Shown here one piece after another: positions 1 through 11,692 of a stretch of 64,000 bases of DNA (positions are counted from its first letter, which is position 1; the number at the start of each line of letters is the position of its first letter). Location of the stretch: positions 13,491,001-13,555,000 of the forward strand of contig LR990054.1 of NCBI GenBank assembly GCA_905147135.1, read 5' to 3'. This stretch comes from Blastobasis lacticolella (Eukaryota > Arthropoda > Insecta > Lepidoptera > Blastobasidae). A program made the translations under genes and the position numbers. The notes beneath the pieces were generated by a model. The model did no database searches, was not told the origin of the DNA, and worked only from the letters and a program-made list of their open reading frames with translations.

Positions 1-90
1 TCAAAATAATCAAAATATTGGAAACACATTTAGCCGTGACTGCGAATTAATTTTTGTTTTCCATAAATAAAATTAACATTCATATTTGAC

Positions 91-505
91 GATCTGAGTG
101 GTTTAGTTGGTTAAAATGCCGGTCTGCCACGCAGAGGTACCGGATTCGATTGCCGATCGGGCAGAAATTGAAATGATGAGTTTTAATTTCTGTTCTTCTT
201 ATCGAGTCGATGGACTAAAACTCTCACTTATACTTTATTCGCCCAGTATTCGGTGACTTTTGAACTAGCCTTGAACAAGTCCTCCATGGTACAAGTTTTA
301 GGGCACACCGAGCATGAAACGAGGTGGTCCATAGTTTGCGGAGATATGCCACAGTCGCATTTCTGTTACAGGTCTGGGTGTTATATGTATAATAAGTATG
401 TATTTTAAAATATATAAGCTTATAGGCACCCATAACACAAGCTTTGCTGGCTTTGGGGCTAGATGGCGCTGTGTGAATTGTCCAAGCATATTTATTTTTA
501 TCAAT
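91..505 (+). mobile_element. tRNA-derived SINE, family A, copy 1 (split by a nested LINE)
   Basis: The tRNA-like head (about 91-165) carries an A-box-like stretch (gagtggtttagttgg) and a degenerate B box (ggattcgattgcc). It is followed by the family signature cagaaattgaaatgatga. The body resumes after 358 with tctgggtgt, tataataagtatgta and the tail block gggctagatggcgctgtg. Four other copies in the window (24940, 36175, 40428, 51850) show the undisturbed order, so this copy is clearly interrupted at position 194. It should be transcribed by RNA polymerase III if active, but its B box is damaged, so it is probably dead. Confidence 0.8.
195..358 (-). mobile_element. 5'-truncated LINE 3' end nested in the SINE
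   Basis: A 164-bp insert is flanked by the 9-bp direct repeat ATTTCTGTT at 186-194 and 359-367, a plausible target-site duplication. Read on the minus strand it opens in a reverse-transcriptase C-terminal Cys/His motif (CDCG...QTMDHLVSC...CP) and ends in ...EYWANKV before a stop. This matches the C-terminal zinc-finger-like region of several arthropod non-LTR retrotransposons; the clade cannot be fixed from so little. There is no poly(A) tail, only an AAGAAG-like end. It is a dead fragment. Confidence 0.7.
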
Positions 506-1950
506 GATATGTCGTAGAAAAACAATGAAAACGCATGTAGTTAACAAGTGCTTTGGAACTCGGAAGAAAACCTTTTAACTTAATGATGCCACAACGGCAT
601 TAAGCCTGACGGAGATTCATAAAAACTTGGTATTCCTTAATGACATTTAAGCTAAACAATTCTGTGAAACACCATGGTAAATTCAGTAGTTAAAGCTTAT
701 TTTAATTGCATACCATTTTATAGGTCTTTATTATAATGTCATTACCAGGTTACTAAACATAAATAAGTTCTGTAGTTATAAATGCGGAATAATAGACAAT
801 TAAGAAATAATGTTAATGAATAGATCCGTTATATGTATGTGGATAGATTTTAGCCTATGTGTTATTCTAAAAACCTTGTTAGTAAGTTTTCATGAAAGCG
901 TAACAGACATCAACCCAAATATCCTTACAAACTTTCTCAATTATAATATTACTAGCTTTTGCCCGCGACTTCAGCCGCTCAAAATTCGGTTATTTACTAC
1001 CGGACCCGTTCCCGCGAGAAGCACCACAATACCTACTGCCAAATATCATCAAAATCAGTTCAGTATTTTTTGCAGGTAGTAAGGTAGATAATAGACATCC
1101 ATCCTTACAAACTTTCGCCGTGATAATATATTAAATGAGTAGAAAATAGGATAGGATTATGGTTTGGTATATCTTAACAGTACTATCCCCATACGAGGTG
1201 GTCAGAGAAGTCCAAAGTAGCATACATCCACGTGTTGCGTACTTGATCAGTCATTCACACTGGATGGCAAGCTTACCACCGTATTTTAATGTCCCATTCA
1301 TTCATTGGCGCCGCCCAAGGCGCCTCTAGGATTATGTCTCAGCGTAAAGGCAGAACCATCTAAACCACGAATAACTTTTGAGTTTTAGAGGACAAATGTC
1401 CAAATATTTACAAAACATTTTCCAACACGCTAAAGCTTTCCGGGAAGCATTACGTTATTATGTTCAAGTTTGAACAAAGCAAAGAAGGAGTTTGAAAGGA
1501 CTAAAGCAGACCACCTTGAAAGCACCTATAAACGCTGCTAATCCCTAAGAGCACTAAACGGCAATAATAGAATACATCATTAAATAATAATAACCGGTGG
1601 AGATGATAAAGAGATATTTGTTCAAACAATACAACAAAAGAACACAAACCTAATTCCATTTCATTCCATTTTGAAACCATCCTAAATTATGAACCTCCAT
1701 TGTCTGGAAACAATTGGAGGATTAGGACCCGGAAACTCTTTTAATTTATACTTTCTAACGGTTTTCAGCACTTTCTGCAATATTCATACTGCTTCGAGAG
1801 TCGTAAAACGATTCTGTGTTTAAAGGTTATTTTACCTATAGTCGTATTTGGGGCTCGGCTTAAGTAATTGTATGAGATCAAACGCATGCCGCGTCTCACA
1901 TCAACTTTTTACCTGCGTTCTAAAACCACAGACGGTCGAATAGAGCAGAT
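506..1950. other. AT-rich non-coding stretch with a Helitron-like tail
   Basis: No gene is seen. At 951-1035 the minus strand ends with a gaagtcgcgggcaaaagCTAG-type terminus, typical of non-autonomous Helitron-like elements in Lepidoptera. At 1190-1350 a GC-richer segment contains the short palindrome ggcgccgcccaaggcgcc and looks like old repeat DNA, but I cannot name it. The remainder shows no motif I can support. Confidence 0.5.
951..1035 (-). mobile_element. Helitron-like 3' end
   Basis: The plus strand reads actagcttttgcccgcgac, which on the minus strand gives an element terminus gcgggcaaaagCTAG followed by T. CTAG with a preceding GC-rich stretch is the expected 3' end of Helitrons, which insert between A and T. 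Only the terminal region is recognisable, and the 5' TC end was not located. Confidence 0.5.
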
Positions 1951-1954
1951 GAGC

Positions 1955-2605
1955 CTGTTTTATTTATTTTATTTATTTATTTATTCATTTATTTCAGGCA
2001 ACTAGGCCCATATTTATAAATACACAAACAACATAAATACAAAATAAACTGATACAAAATACAGACAAAGATAAAACCTATACCTACATACAAATTATTA
2101 TAAATGGTAAACTAATATATAAAATATAATTTATTAATATATTAAAAAAAAAATAACTGTCACTTAAAGTCGTTCGGCGGCACCGGAAATTCTGGGTCGC
2201 CCACGGAATCGCCGGTACACCACACCCTTCGGCCAATATTCTTCCCTCATGAAGAAATCCAAATCTGCGGTGGGAACCAACGCCACGAACGAGTTGAACG
2301 TACGTTCATGGCTTGATTCCAAGAGCTGGACCCTCACGAGGTACTTCTTGGTTATGCGGATGTGCTCCTCCACGTCCTTTGCCGTCACCGTGTAATGAAG
2401 GCGGGACAGGTAGAGCGCAGTCGTAGGTGTCGCAGGGCGCAGCAGGAAGTTGGGACCAGTTACTGCAGTGCCGCGAAAATTCTGAGCAGCACGACGTCTA
2501 CTCTTCTTCTGGACCGTGACAAATCCACAAGCCACAAGAACAACAAGACAAGCCTTAAGAATGTAAGGTAATTTCCACAGGATCTACCACCAAACATTTC
2601 TTGAA
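1955..2605 (-). pseudogene. retroelement ORF1/gag-like fragment with 3' UTR and poly(A) signal
   Basis: On the minus strand a frame runs to a stop at 2164-2166 and contains LYLSRLHYTV, then FNSFVALVPTADLDF, then EEYWPKGVVYRRFRGRPR. This pattern resembles the C-terminal domain of gag/ORF1-like proteins encoded by many lepidopteran non-LTR retroelements (similar to the baculovirus FP C-terminal domain; family call tentative). There is no ATG; the frame continues upstream through hydrophobic residues to a CTG codon before a TAG near 2588. The 3' UTR includes gcctagttgcctgaaataaa, that is AATAAA at about 1988-1993, followed by a (TAAA)n tail. This is a 5'-truncated, retrotransposed and degraded copy. 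Confidence 0.65.
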
Positions 2606-3184
2606 GGGACCATTAGCGTATTTAGGGCCATTCTGGGGTGGGCACGCCCCTTTCTACGCCTATGGAAGGGACCCGGCTTGGCTTGGGGGGATACCAGCTA
2701 GAGAACACCGCTGTAGGAAGCTCATTCCATAGAGAGAATGATAGTACGCGCCAGGAAGACTCTTGAAAAACGTACAGTATTTGATAGCTACTCATCCAGA
2801 CTATATCATTTGCCTGCCAATCATTAAACACGCCAGCCCAGATATAGTAAATCAGCATTTAGCGGCTCGCCTATTATTTAATCATAATAATATTCGATAC
2901 TGATGTATTATATACAATCCGTCTGCAATCGTATGCAATCCGTCATTATATACAATTCAAACGGACATTGAAATGTATTTAATCGAAGTAAAGAGGTTTT
3001 AAAATAAAACTCTTTAATTAGATTGCTGTTAAACTGTGAATTAAATAAAAAAATAAAAAATATATATGAAAATACCTTAGAAAAAGTCATTTTATACGTT
3101 TATAAATTGTCTCGCCATTTACTGGGAAATGTATACAATTATTATAATTATAACTGGGTATCACACATTTCTGCTTACATATAA
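2606..3184. other. non-coding, partly repeat-like
   Basis: The minus strand of 2622-2858 has a frame containing LWNELPTAVF, which resembles the WNELP motif near the C terminus of several LINE reverse transcriptases, but the surrounding residues do not support a firm call. The rest (2860-3180) is AT-rich with short local repeats (caatccgtctgcaatcg, caatccgtcattatat). No gene seen. Confidence 0.35.
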
Positions 3185-3390
3185 TAAATAAATAAATAAA
3201 TAGGTGTTGTGCAGGGATCTAGCTCAATCCATTTTCTCTGTATACCTAGTCATCACATATATACGTAAGCCAGTATTTTTCTAAACTTACCTAACGAATT
3301 ACTTCTTAGAAATAAGTAGTGCCTTTACTCTTGTAATTTCTGTATACTATTTATTGTGTGCAATAAGTTGTTAAATAAATTTAAAAAATA
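3185..3390 (+). mobile_element. retroelement 3'-end-like repeat (tttattgtgtgcaata family)
   Basis: The block aaataagtagtgcc ... ctatttattgtgtgcaata ... aaataaat recurs in inverse orientation at 38775-38890 (tttattgcacacaata ... ggcactacttatttct). The AATAAA-like, A-rich end suggests the 3' end of a LINE, but no coding part is attached. It begins after an (AAAT)n run at about 3185-3203. Confidence 0.45.
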
Positions 3391-4035
3391 ATTTTGGCTA
3401 CCGTGTTACTTCTCTTGGATACGTACGAGTATTTGTTCAATCCATCGTGACTAATACGATAGCAATTTATGCGATTACTAATTTCTCATAGTATGCACTA
3501 CTCTATTATTCTTAGTGACACCAACGTAGGTACATTCTTATAAAACTATCACCGGATTTGTTCAAGGCAATTTGAATTCCTTGAACTTCTTACACACCTG
3601 GTGTGCATACAGTGTTGATGCAAAGCTACATTTCCTGCTGATAACCGACGATCACAACTGTCGCGGAGAATTCATCTCTACATTGGAACTCAACTGCAAA
3701 ATGTCTGTCTGTCTTTCATTTAAAGATTAGATTTTGTCGCACCATTATCGGCACAGACGGTTGAAACTTCAATTATTAGAATTTTTTTTAATTCGGTGTT
3801 GAAAAAATATAATTGAGTTTTCAATCAGCTGGAGCCAGATAATTTATGTTGGTGTCATCTTGGAGTTGGAGATAAATTTGAAGGAGTTTAAGATATAATA
3901 TATAAATTAAAAAAAATATTATAAATTCGCCTAGGAACCATGGTACTCAGGTAGAAAATCGGCTAAGGTGGTTTCGAAGTTGATCGCGGGTGGGGGACTT
4001 AGTATTCGTACTTGTTTTCTATCCTATCCTACTTA
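3391..4035. other. AT-rich non-coding stretch
   Basis: No reading frame, splice pair or repeat boundary could be supported here. The sequence is AT-rich and apparently single-copy within the window. Confidence 0.4.
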
Positions 4036-4039
4036 AACT

Positions 4040-4250
4040 AGCTGCCCCGCTGCGACTTTATTCGAGTTGTCCTGCCCCTACCCTAGTCTACCAGTGCCCT
4101 AATTCTACCCTACATTTACCCTACACTACGCATTAAAATCCGTTGCATAGTTTAAAAGATGTATGCGTACATACATACATAGATCCAGAGAGACAGACGG
4201 CGGGAAGCGACTTTGTTTTGTACTATGTATAGATGCTAAAGTTTGTTAGG
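4040..4250 (-). mobile_element. Helitron-like element, family D, copy 1
   Basis: Read on the minus strand this contains gcttcccgccgtctgtc, then atgcaacggattttaatgcg, then degenerate 11-bp units of the gtagggtaaatg type, and ends aaagtcgcagcggggcagCTAG. The same order is present on the plus strand at 21480, 33592 and 46490. The CTAG end and lack of inverted termini fit a non-autonomous Helitron. Confidence 0.6.
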
Positions 4251-4254
4251 ATTT

Positions 4255-4410
4255 TTATTGCTCCTTCACGCAAAAACTACTGAACAGATTTTGTTGAAAT
4301 TTGGCAGCAACATAGCTTTAAATCCAGAATTGTGGTTCCCCCGGAAACGGGTCTCGAACCTTATAACCGAATGTCACGTGGAAAGTCGCAGGTAAAAGCT
4401 ACTTATTTTA
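4255..4410 (+). mobile_element. Helitron-like element, family E, copy 1
   Basis: Begins around ctccttcacgcaaaaactac and contains actgaacagattttgttgaa, as in the copies at 24255, 26189 and 52705. It ends gtcgcaggtaaaagctac, where the expected terminal CTAG has become CTAC. It abuts the family D copy in opposite orientation. Confidence 0.5.
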
Positions 4411-4987
4411 TAATAGCTATGTATTTGACTGCAATATTACTGAAATAGTTGTTATCTGGTTGCCACCCTGTTTTGGAATTTCATTTTCCTTTTCATCAAT
4501 AAAGGATATAATTCTATAACACCTATATGCACAGAGTACTTGTTGGCAAGTAGGTAAACGTAACTGTAATACGTCAATGAATACCACAAAAATGTAATGT
4601 GATAGCTATTTTTAGAAAAGTGTGTATTTCTAGAGGAAAAACCTATCACGCAATTGCCATTTTTGTTCGAAATACTTAATGCAGTTTACAGTTTGACACA
4701 CTATTAGTTATAAAAGCTGATTAAAAACTGATTAAAACTTTAATAAAAAAACTTATTGGAGTACGCTTTCCACCGATGGACTGAGAGATCAGGTTCATAG
4801 TCTCTCTTTGAATGTATATAAAATTACCATTTTCATTTATATAAAATTACCATTTTCATTTTTAATTGTTAATTATTATTACAATACTTTTAGTTTCAAT
4901 CAATTAATCGATTTTTTTTATACATCATATTCGATTACATACATTGTCCATCTCTTTTTTAGTAAATCTTTACATTTATTTTATGTT

Positions 4988-5182
4988 ATACGGCCGACAA
5001 ATAGGCATGCAGGCCACCTGATGGAAAGTGGTCACCGCCGCCTATGGACATCAGCAACACCAGTTGGTGCTACCAATGCATTGGCCGCCTCTAAGGAGAC
5101 CTCTAAAATACCTGTTGAAGGAACCCATGTCATAGTCCAAAGGAAACACTGTGGCTGGGAGCTCATTCCACAAGGTTAAGGT
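4988..5182 (+). repeat. dispersed repeat C, copy 1
   Basis: Core signature: cggc(c/a)gacaaataggcatgc, ggccacctgatggaaagtgg, catcagcaacaccag, and gtcatagtccaaaggaaa. The last block, with agctcattccaca, is retained here. Other copies lie at 23785, 41965, 53615, 55125, 59150 and 63190. The origin (LINE 3' end or SINE) is unresolved. Confidence 0.65.
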
Positions 5183-5184
5183 TA

Positions 5185-8100
5185 GGTCACTAATTTATAT
5201 AATATTTAGGAAAACAATTTGCACCGATTTAGACAAAACAAATCTAGGAACCATTACAACCCGTAAACTAGCATAACATCTAACACATTTTTAAGTAAAA
5301 AAAAATTCGCCTAGGCTCGAGACTCTTCCGTAAAAATAAATGACTTCTGAGGAGGAGTCAAGTCTGACAGTACTTTTTAAAATAAATATTCTGCAACTTA
5401 CACCGTAGTTTCCTTTTAAATATACTGAGTAAAAATAATACTTGTTCATCTTTGTTATCCAGAAACTTATTTTATCTCATTTATAAATATATTTGTGTAA
5501 CTTGGCAATTACATAGAAGAATTTTTTTATAAACCTATCGTATTTGGTATCAAATGAAAGGACGTCATGAATAAAACCCGTGTACCAAACGGCAATCCTG
5601 TACGTCGATTTGCGGTTCTTTTATCGTAGCCCGACCACTATGCGTCAGTAAGTGTGCGACGAAATATTGAAACTTAGATAAACGATATTTTTAAAACGTT
5701 AAAGGTAGAAACTGGTAATTTGTAACGCACGCTATCTACATTACATAGACAATGCAATTTAAAATTCAGGTAGTTGCTTTCCTCTCTAACGTTTTCGGCC
5801 GTGCCACATTATCAATTAAAAAAACGCATCGAAATCAGGAGCTACTGATAAGACAAATACAGGTGCAAATAAACAAGATTCCCATTTATGTCCTTGTTTT
5901 AAAAAATTACGTTACTTTCTTGCTGGAGCGGAATAAACTCATTATGAAGATAGGCCACGTCCGCACTGACCGCTAGCTTGCCTACCGCCTACAGATTAAA
6001 TGAAGGCGCCTAGCGCGCAATGCGTCCGGCTACTTCGGCGGTTTGACTTCGCTACTCGAGGTGACTAGCTAGAGTCTAACTAGGCTCTCAGGGCGGACCT
6101 ATCCTTACCTTACAAGAGATATCGAGAGATGAAGAAATTGTATCAATACGGACCAAGCTTACGAAGAACCTGGTGCGGGACAAAGCGCTAGGAAGAGATA
6201 AGTAAACTCTCAATTTACAACACTCACACCCGTATCCCACCGTGGAGCCCAGTTTACTTTTTAAATATCTCTTGCGAGTTAAATAAAATAAAACAAAGCA
6301 ATGGACGAGTGCGCCCACAGGCGGAGCTATAACAAAACAATAAAATTAATATCGCCCACTGGTATGCGAGCTATTGATAAGAAATTAACGAGAAGTCGCC
6401 AAGCCGTCTGCCAGAGAAACTTATCACCGTAGCATAATACAACGCTAAGTAGGTACACAACTTTTGATGAATATACCTACGGCTTTTGCACTGTTTAATT
6501 GCTATATTATGCCGATAACGTAATCTGTAACGTAATAATGTAACGAAATCTTGTCATATTCATGAAAGTGTTGGTTTTTATTGGGAATCTATATATGTAG
6601 ATAAATAATTCTTTTCGGAATAAGCGGCCTCAGTTTAGTAGCAGCAGATAACAAAAGTTAAGCAGCACGTCAATGCCGATAAGCGAATGAATGACCGTTT
6701 CATATTTTGAATTTCACCGCAAAGCTATGTTATTATATATAATATATGAATATATTAACATTTTCGTTTGCTATTAAAAGATTTGTAGGTACCTATGTCG
6801 TCGACAATTGTGAGTAGAATAACTAGAAATAAGCGATCAGTTTTAAATAGGCACTTACATGTGCATTATCGCATATTCAGTAGAACGCGTTTTAAGAATA
6901 CCTTTTATTTCGTTTTAAATCGAATTAGGAATAAGATGATGTAACATTTTTTAATGCTGCTAATATAGTTACAAATATCTGAGAATGCGATCACCTGTTT
7001 TCCGCCTAATCTATGTGAGCACTGTCACATTATTTGTAATTAACTTGTAATATGATCCAACATACGATTATGTGTGCACGTAGGCTCAATGCGGCCGCTT
7101 TGCTTGAATTGGCATTCGCAAAATTACGCAATTTCTGACATTCTAGGGGTGTTTAGTAAATAAGTTATGACATTTAACTTAATAATTATGGGTTCTAGCT
7201 ATTGACGTACTTCGTTTCGTGAACTACGTGGTACAACCATGTGTTAAAATCATTTATTTTTATTAAAATTACTGTCGTTACTGTCTAAGAATTTAATCGC
7301 CTCGCAAGACAGACTTCCTCTATTTCATTCGAAGTATCTCCTTCAGTCACCATACTGTAGTAAACACACGGACCAAACGACAGTATCTACGCATGATAAA
7401 AACGTAGGTATACAGAGTTTCTTAATAAAATTGAAGTAGGTAGAAGTCGGGCTACTACCTTTACTTTTTTTTCGGCATATCGATGATTTCCAAGGAGTAT
7501 ACTGTTGAGTTGATCTCTTCTATTGAGTAGTTCGGCGTTGAAAGCTGAAAGAAAACTGACGTCGGCTCCAAAACCGACATTTGTCGCGAGAGTTTTTACG
7601 TCATCATCTTGAGGAGGGTGGATAATTTTTTTTAATATTCATGTAGGCAACGAAGTAAGCTACACGTTGGTACCATCGGCATCGACATAGCATTAATGTG
7701 AAAGGCGCAGGAGGGTCTACAAAGTACAAATTTTAACAGCGTGACCCCCGTACTCCGAAGTAAGACATTCATCGATTTCACATCAAAACGGCACACAAGC
7801 TAGCAATACCAAATACTCGCGACCAAAAATACTATAACAAAGGCCGAAGTCTGCCTTTCAGTGTTACCTAATTTAGACAGAGAAGCTTACGTCGCCGCTA
7901 TCACGTCAAAATCAGCTTTTTATCACCGATGTACCAACAATTCGTCACTAGGGACGTCATGCGGCCTTTTAAGATATTCCTTTTCAAAGGAAATCCAGAG
8001 AGCAGGTGAAGTCATGTCCTGTATTTTATTTACATTGACTTATACGGTGCCCGATATGACTATACAGTTTCTTTGGCGGCGGACTGTTGCTCCGTAAACC

Positions 8101-9940
8101 GAATGTAGGTAAGTTATTAAGTCATTCGATGGCTAAGCAATTAACAGAGCAATGGTTCTGCGGATGCCTACGTTTGTTTGCGAGTTAAATTAAGGCTTTT
8201 TAAAACTTACTTCACTTGATGCCTAATTCGGCAAAGGTGAATAATCTTATAGAATTAAAACTATGTAGTTGCCAATTATTGTATAGTGTATGAGGTATAT
8301 CCAATTTCGCATTTACTATATAGGTGATTGCTCCACCGACAAGAGTTTAACTCTTAATAATGGTGAATAGGTTATAACCAATATTCAATTTAATATTGAT
8401 TCATTACATTCCATTTAACATGATTTTATATTATTACGAATTGAAATCTTGGGATATTCTGGCTTATGACGTATAAAAAAATCTTATTGGTACTTTCCAC
8501 AGATTAATCAACGAACAAACATTCTCCAGAATTCCGCTTCAATCCCTACATTTCTGTATAAGAGAGGCCAATGTCACTACGTCATTATCTATAAGACGTC
8601 ACAACTGTACCAAGAAGCAGAGAAGGTAAGGATAAATCCCAGACACTCAATCTGATAAAAACACGGCAATAATACGTAACAGTTATGACGACATCCAAGA
8701 TCCGAGAACGAATCGTATAATTTACCGTTTATCGAAGAAAAAAACTTACCAGTCAGATTACCAATACTATAAATATTACCTTGACCCTAAACACAAATGG
8801 TACGTCACACCGTATATTTTGAAATGTGCGGGATTCGCGACACACCTCAAAACCAGTTTAGCTCTATACATAATTATGGTATAAAGTCGACTCTATGATT
8901 AAGATAGAGCCTTGTTGAATAAAGTGGACGATGTCAGAATGAACCTTTTCCGTTAGCTAAAAAGTTGTTTACTAAAACAAGCTGTGAATAAACAGAAAAT
9001 ACAGAAATTTATCTAAATTTATAACAACAAGTGTCTATCATCATTTATATCGATTGTAAATGTAAGTAATAAATCGTATGACTCTAGAAAAATCTCCACA
9101 TTTTGGAATCTACAAAGAACTCTACATTTGTATGATATATATCCAAGAATTTCGATAATGTACATGTTCTATTTTTATATAACTCTCACCGGATTTCGAA
9201 GAGAGAAAGGGCAAATTCTTGTATTTCCCGATTAATTGCGTCCTTGTATATAAATACCGAATCTTGCTCGCAAAGCCAACGGACATGAATGACATTTCTA
9301 CTTCCTCTTCGTAAGATACTCATAGATTTTATAAATAGATATTCTTATCTTCACCCAATCAATAAGTGACTGTTACGTTTGCTTGATATACGGAATGAGA
9401 CGAAAACCTCATTCAGAACCGTAAAGATATTTTATCTACACTCATAGCGTTATGTTCCAATTTCATATTCGAAAACAGTTGTTTAAGGATACACTTTTTT
9501 CACGCCAGTCTATAAAATTTAAAAAAATTACTTTTCGATACAGCATTTCCCATACTAATTTCATTACAGCTGTAACGTAAAATAACTTTTTAATCATTAT
9601 GCAACACATATATTTTTTTAATTTTTGTCGGGCGCCGAGACACGGAGAAATGTAGGCTGAATACCTAAATGTCTTTGACAAGTTCAAATTATATGTATAT
9701 TTGTATGTAATTATTTTCCTGCTAAACAGAATATTTTTTCTAATTGTTGTAATTTGTGTTTGTATGTGTTTTTTCTTGTTTGAAGCAAATAAATAGATAA
9801 ATGTGAAAGTAGTGAAGCGAATTTCCCGCTGCTTGATATCCTCGACGCGTAGATACAACAGAACTGACTCTGAGCTTACTTCCAGCAAAGTTATGAAAAT
9901 TATAGGTTCGATATTTTAACATAAAATATGAGTGTAGATA
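5185..9940. other. long AT-rich, mostly single-copy non-coding stretch
   Basis: About 4.8 kb with no supported gene. Short frames at 5752-5976, 6088-6318 (minus) and 7861-8097 lack recognisable domains, biased composition or good splice context. GC-richer patches at 5955-6080 and 7540-7760 look single-copy and may be old repeats or intronic regulatory DNA, with no motif I can name. At 5473-5515 a short block (tatctcatttataaatat) recurs at 49709. Confidence 0.45.
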
Positions 9941-9943
9941 AAG

Positions 9944-10076
9944 TAGTGTATGCAACTGCATATAATTAGGTATTAAAACACTCGGGTCAAACTATTATCA
10001 TACGAGGCTACGCCTCGTATGTAAAACAGACACTCGTGTTTTAATACCCCTTTTTATATAACAGTTGCATAAACTA
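9944..10076. repeat. palindromic hairpin element (foldback/MITE-like)
   Basis: The outer arms tagtgtatgcaactg and (reverse complement of the right end) tagtttatgcaactg pair. The middle arms (ggtattaaaacac on both sides) also pair, as does the inner core atacgaggc / gcctcgtat at 10000-10008 and 10012-10020 around a 3-nt loop. The whole 133 bp can fold back with small mismatches. No target-site duplication was recognised. Confidence 0.65.
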
Positions 10077-11476
10077 CTATTAGCAATTTTCTTTCGGTAA
10101 AAAACTGTATTAACTCGACATGAAATTGATCTTCGACGATGAGAGATTTATGGCATAAAAAATGTCGAATTCAAGACGTCACCGCGCGAGATTTAGGCCC
10201 CTGGTGGTGACGATGCGGCCGACGATGGAGTCTAGGAACTGACAACTACCGCCAAGGTGGCGCCATGTTATGATAAATTTTAATGCAAAATATAAATTGG
10301 TACTCGAAATGGGTTCACTTTTTATTTTATTTATGAGGTGTGTGGTGTTTTACACTCTGTCTAGCTCTCTAATATGGCATATTTTATTGTGTTTTATGTA
10401 ATTCGCAGGGTACGGTAATCAGGTATACTTGAACATTTGGAAGTACTAATTTGCAAGCGATGACTCATAAGTGTAAAACATTGCAAAAAAGCCCACCGGA
10501 GGCATTCACAAAAGGCTCTACAAGTAGGCAGTAGACATAAAAACATTAGGCAGACAATAATGTACGCAGGGCGTCTTTGTTGTATCAATGGCACAAGCTA
10601 CCTGCTGGTATGGCTTTATTTGTGTTATTTGTGTGGAATATGAAGATGTCTCTGTCCCACAGCAGCTAAGGTGCTAAGTGCGAATAATGTTATGTCAAAA
10701 AATGACAGATAGTTGGTCTCTTTTTTTAACATTGACCAAGAAGTGAAGTGGCCAAGAATGTTGAATGAGTTCGGCAATGATTTGGGTATTTTGACATCAT
10801 ATGATTAGCTGTTAATTATAGTTGTTATTTTACGTATCTGACAGACATTTTTATTATAATTGGGTTGCGGATAGGTTTTAGAATTCCCATATACAGTGGG
10901 AGCTTAAATTTCCATCCATAAATAATAGTTGTTTACGGCCCCGAAAATTATTCGCGAGCGGTTTATGGGTTCCAACAAAAGGCCCGACTCCTGTACGGAC
11001 GGGGCGGCTTCTTTATTCCTTTATGCTGTTTTGTTTTACCGTTAACGGTTCAACGTTTGGAGACAATGACAGCTGGGACTTTCACTACGTTATATATGGT
11101 GCAATAAACCTGCTTCATTGTCGCGCGCAATACTATTTTCGGAGACAAATTCACAGGCGTATTCTGGGCGATTGTTTCTCCGGTAACGGTAGTGGGGCGG
11201 CTCAGGAGGTCCATAAAGATTTGCGACAAAAAGTAGCGACGCAGCAACGCGCTGGGCCGAGGAATTTTCACTTTGTGCCATTGTGAACGCACCGCCGGCC
11301 GATCGGCGTACAATGAGGACTCCGACACAATTGCGGACCAACAAGTGGCGTGAAATGCAGCGACGCGCCGCACTGAATAGAGGTATCATTGGGATGTTTG
11401 TCTGTGATAAATTGGACGTCAACAATACGCCCACCTTCCGGTGCGAGCTTGAGACTCGGGAAGAATTCGCCGATGG

Positions 11477-11692
11477 CTCTGGAATTGCTTGTTGCGACAC
11501 GCTCATTAGGTTTTTGACATGGTCTTTCAGAGTTGATTGTGACTGCAAATGTGCTTGAAGAAGTCAATCGGTCAACAGTGTAAATGACTCTGGAATTGCT
11601 TGTTGCGACACGCTCATTAGGTTTTTGACATGGTCTTTCAGAGTTGATTGTGACTGCAAATGTGCTTGAAGAAGTCAATCGGTCAACAGTGT
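11477..11692. repeat. exact tandem duplication, 2 x 105 bp with 6-bp spacer
   Basis: The block starting ctctggaattgcttgttgcg and ending tcggtcaacagtgt occurs at 11477-11581 and again at 11588-11692. By eye the two copies are identical at every position, so the duplication is recent or a collapsed/expanded assembly artefact. On the minus strand a frame stays open through both copies (repeating TSSSTFAVTINSERPCQKP), but there is no other sign of coding. Confidence 0.9.

Noticed and set aside
2362..2571. Plus-strand open frame over the gag-like fragment
   Set aside because: It is antisense to the minus-strand frame with recognisable LYLSRLHY and WPKGVVYRRF motifs, hence a shadow.
11050..11678. 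Overlapping frames of 87-152 residues on both strands
   Set aside because: Several frames are open at once because of GC-rich composition and a tandem duplication. No domain, no splice context, and no frame stands out.
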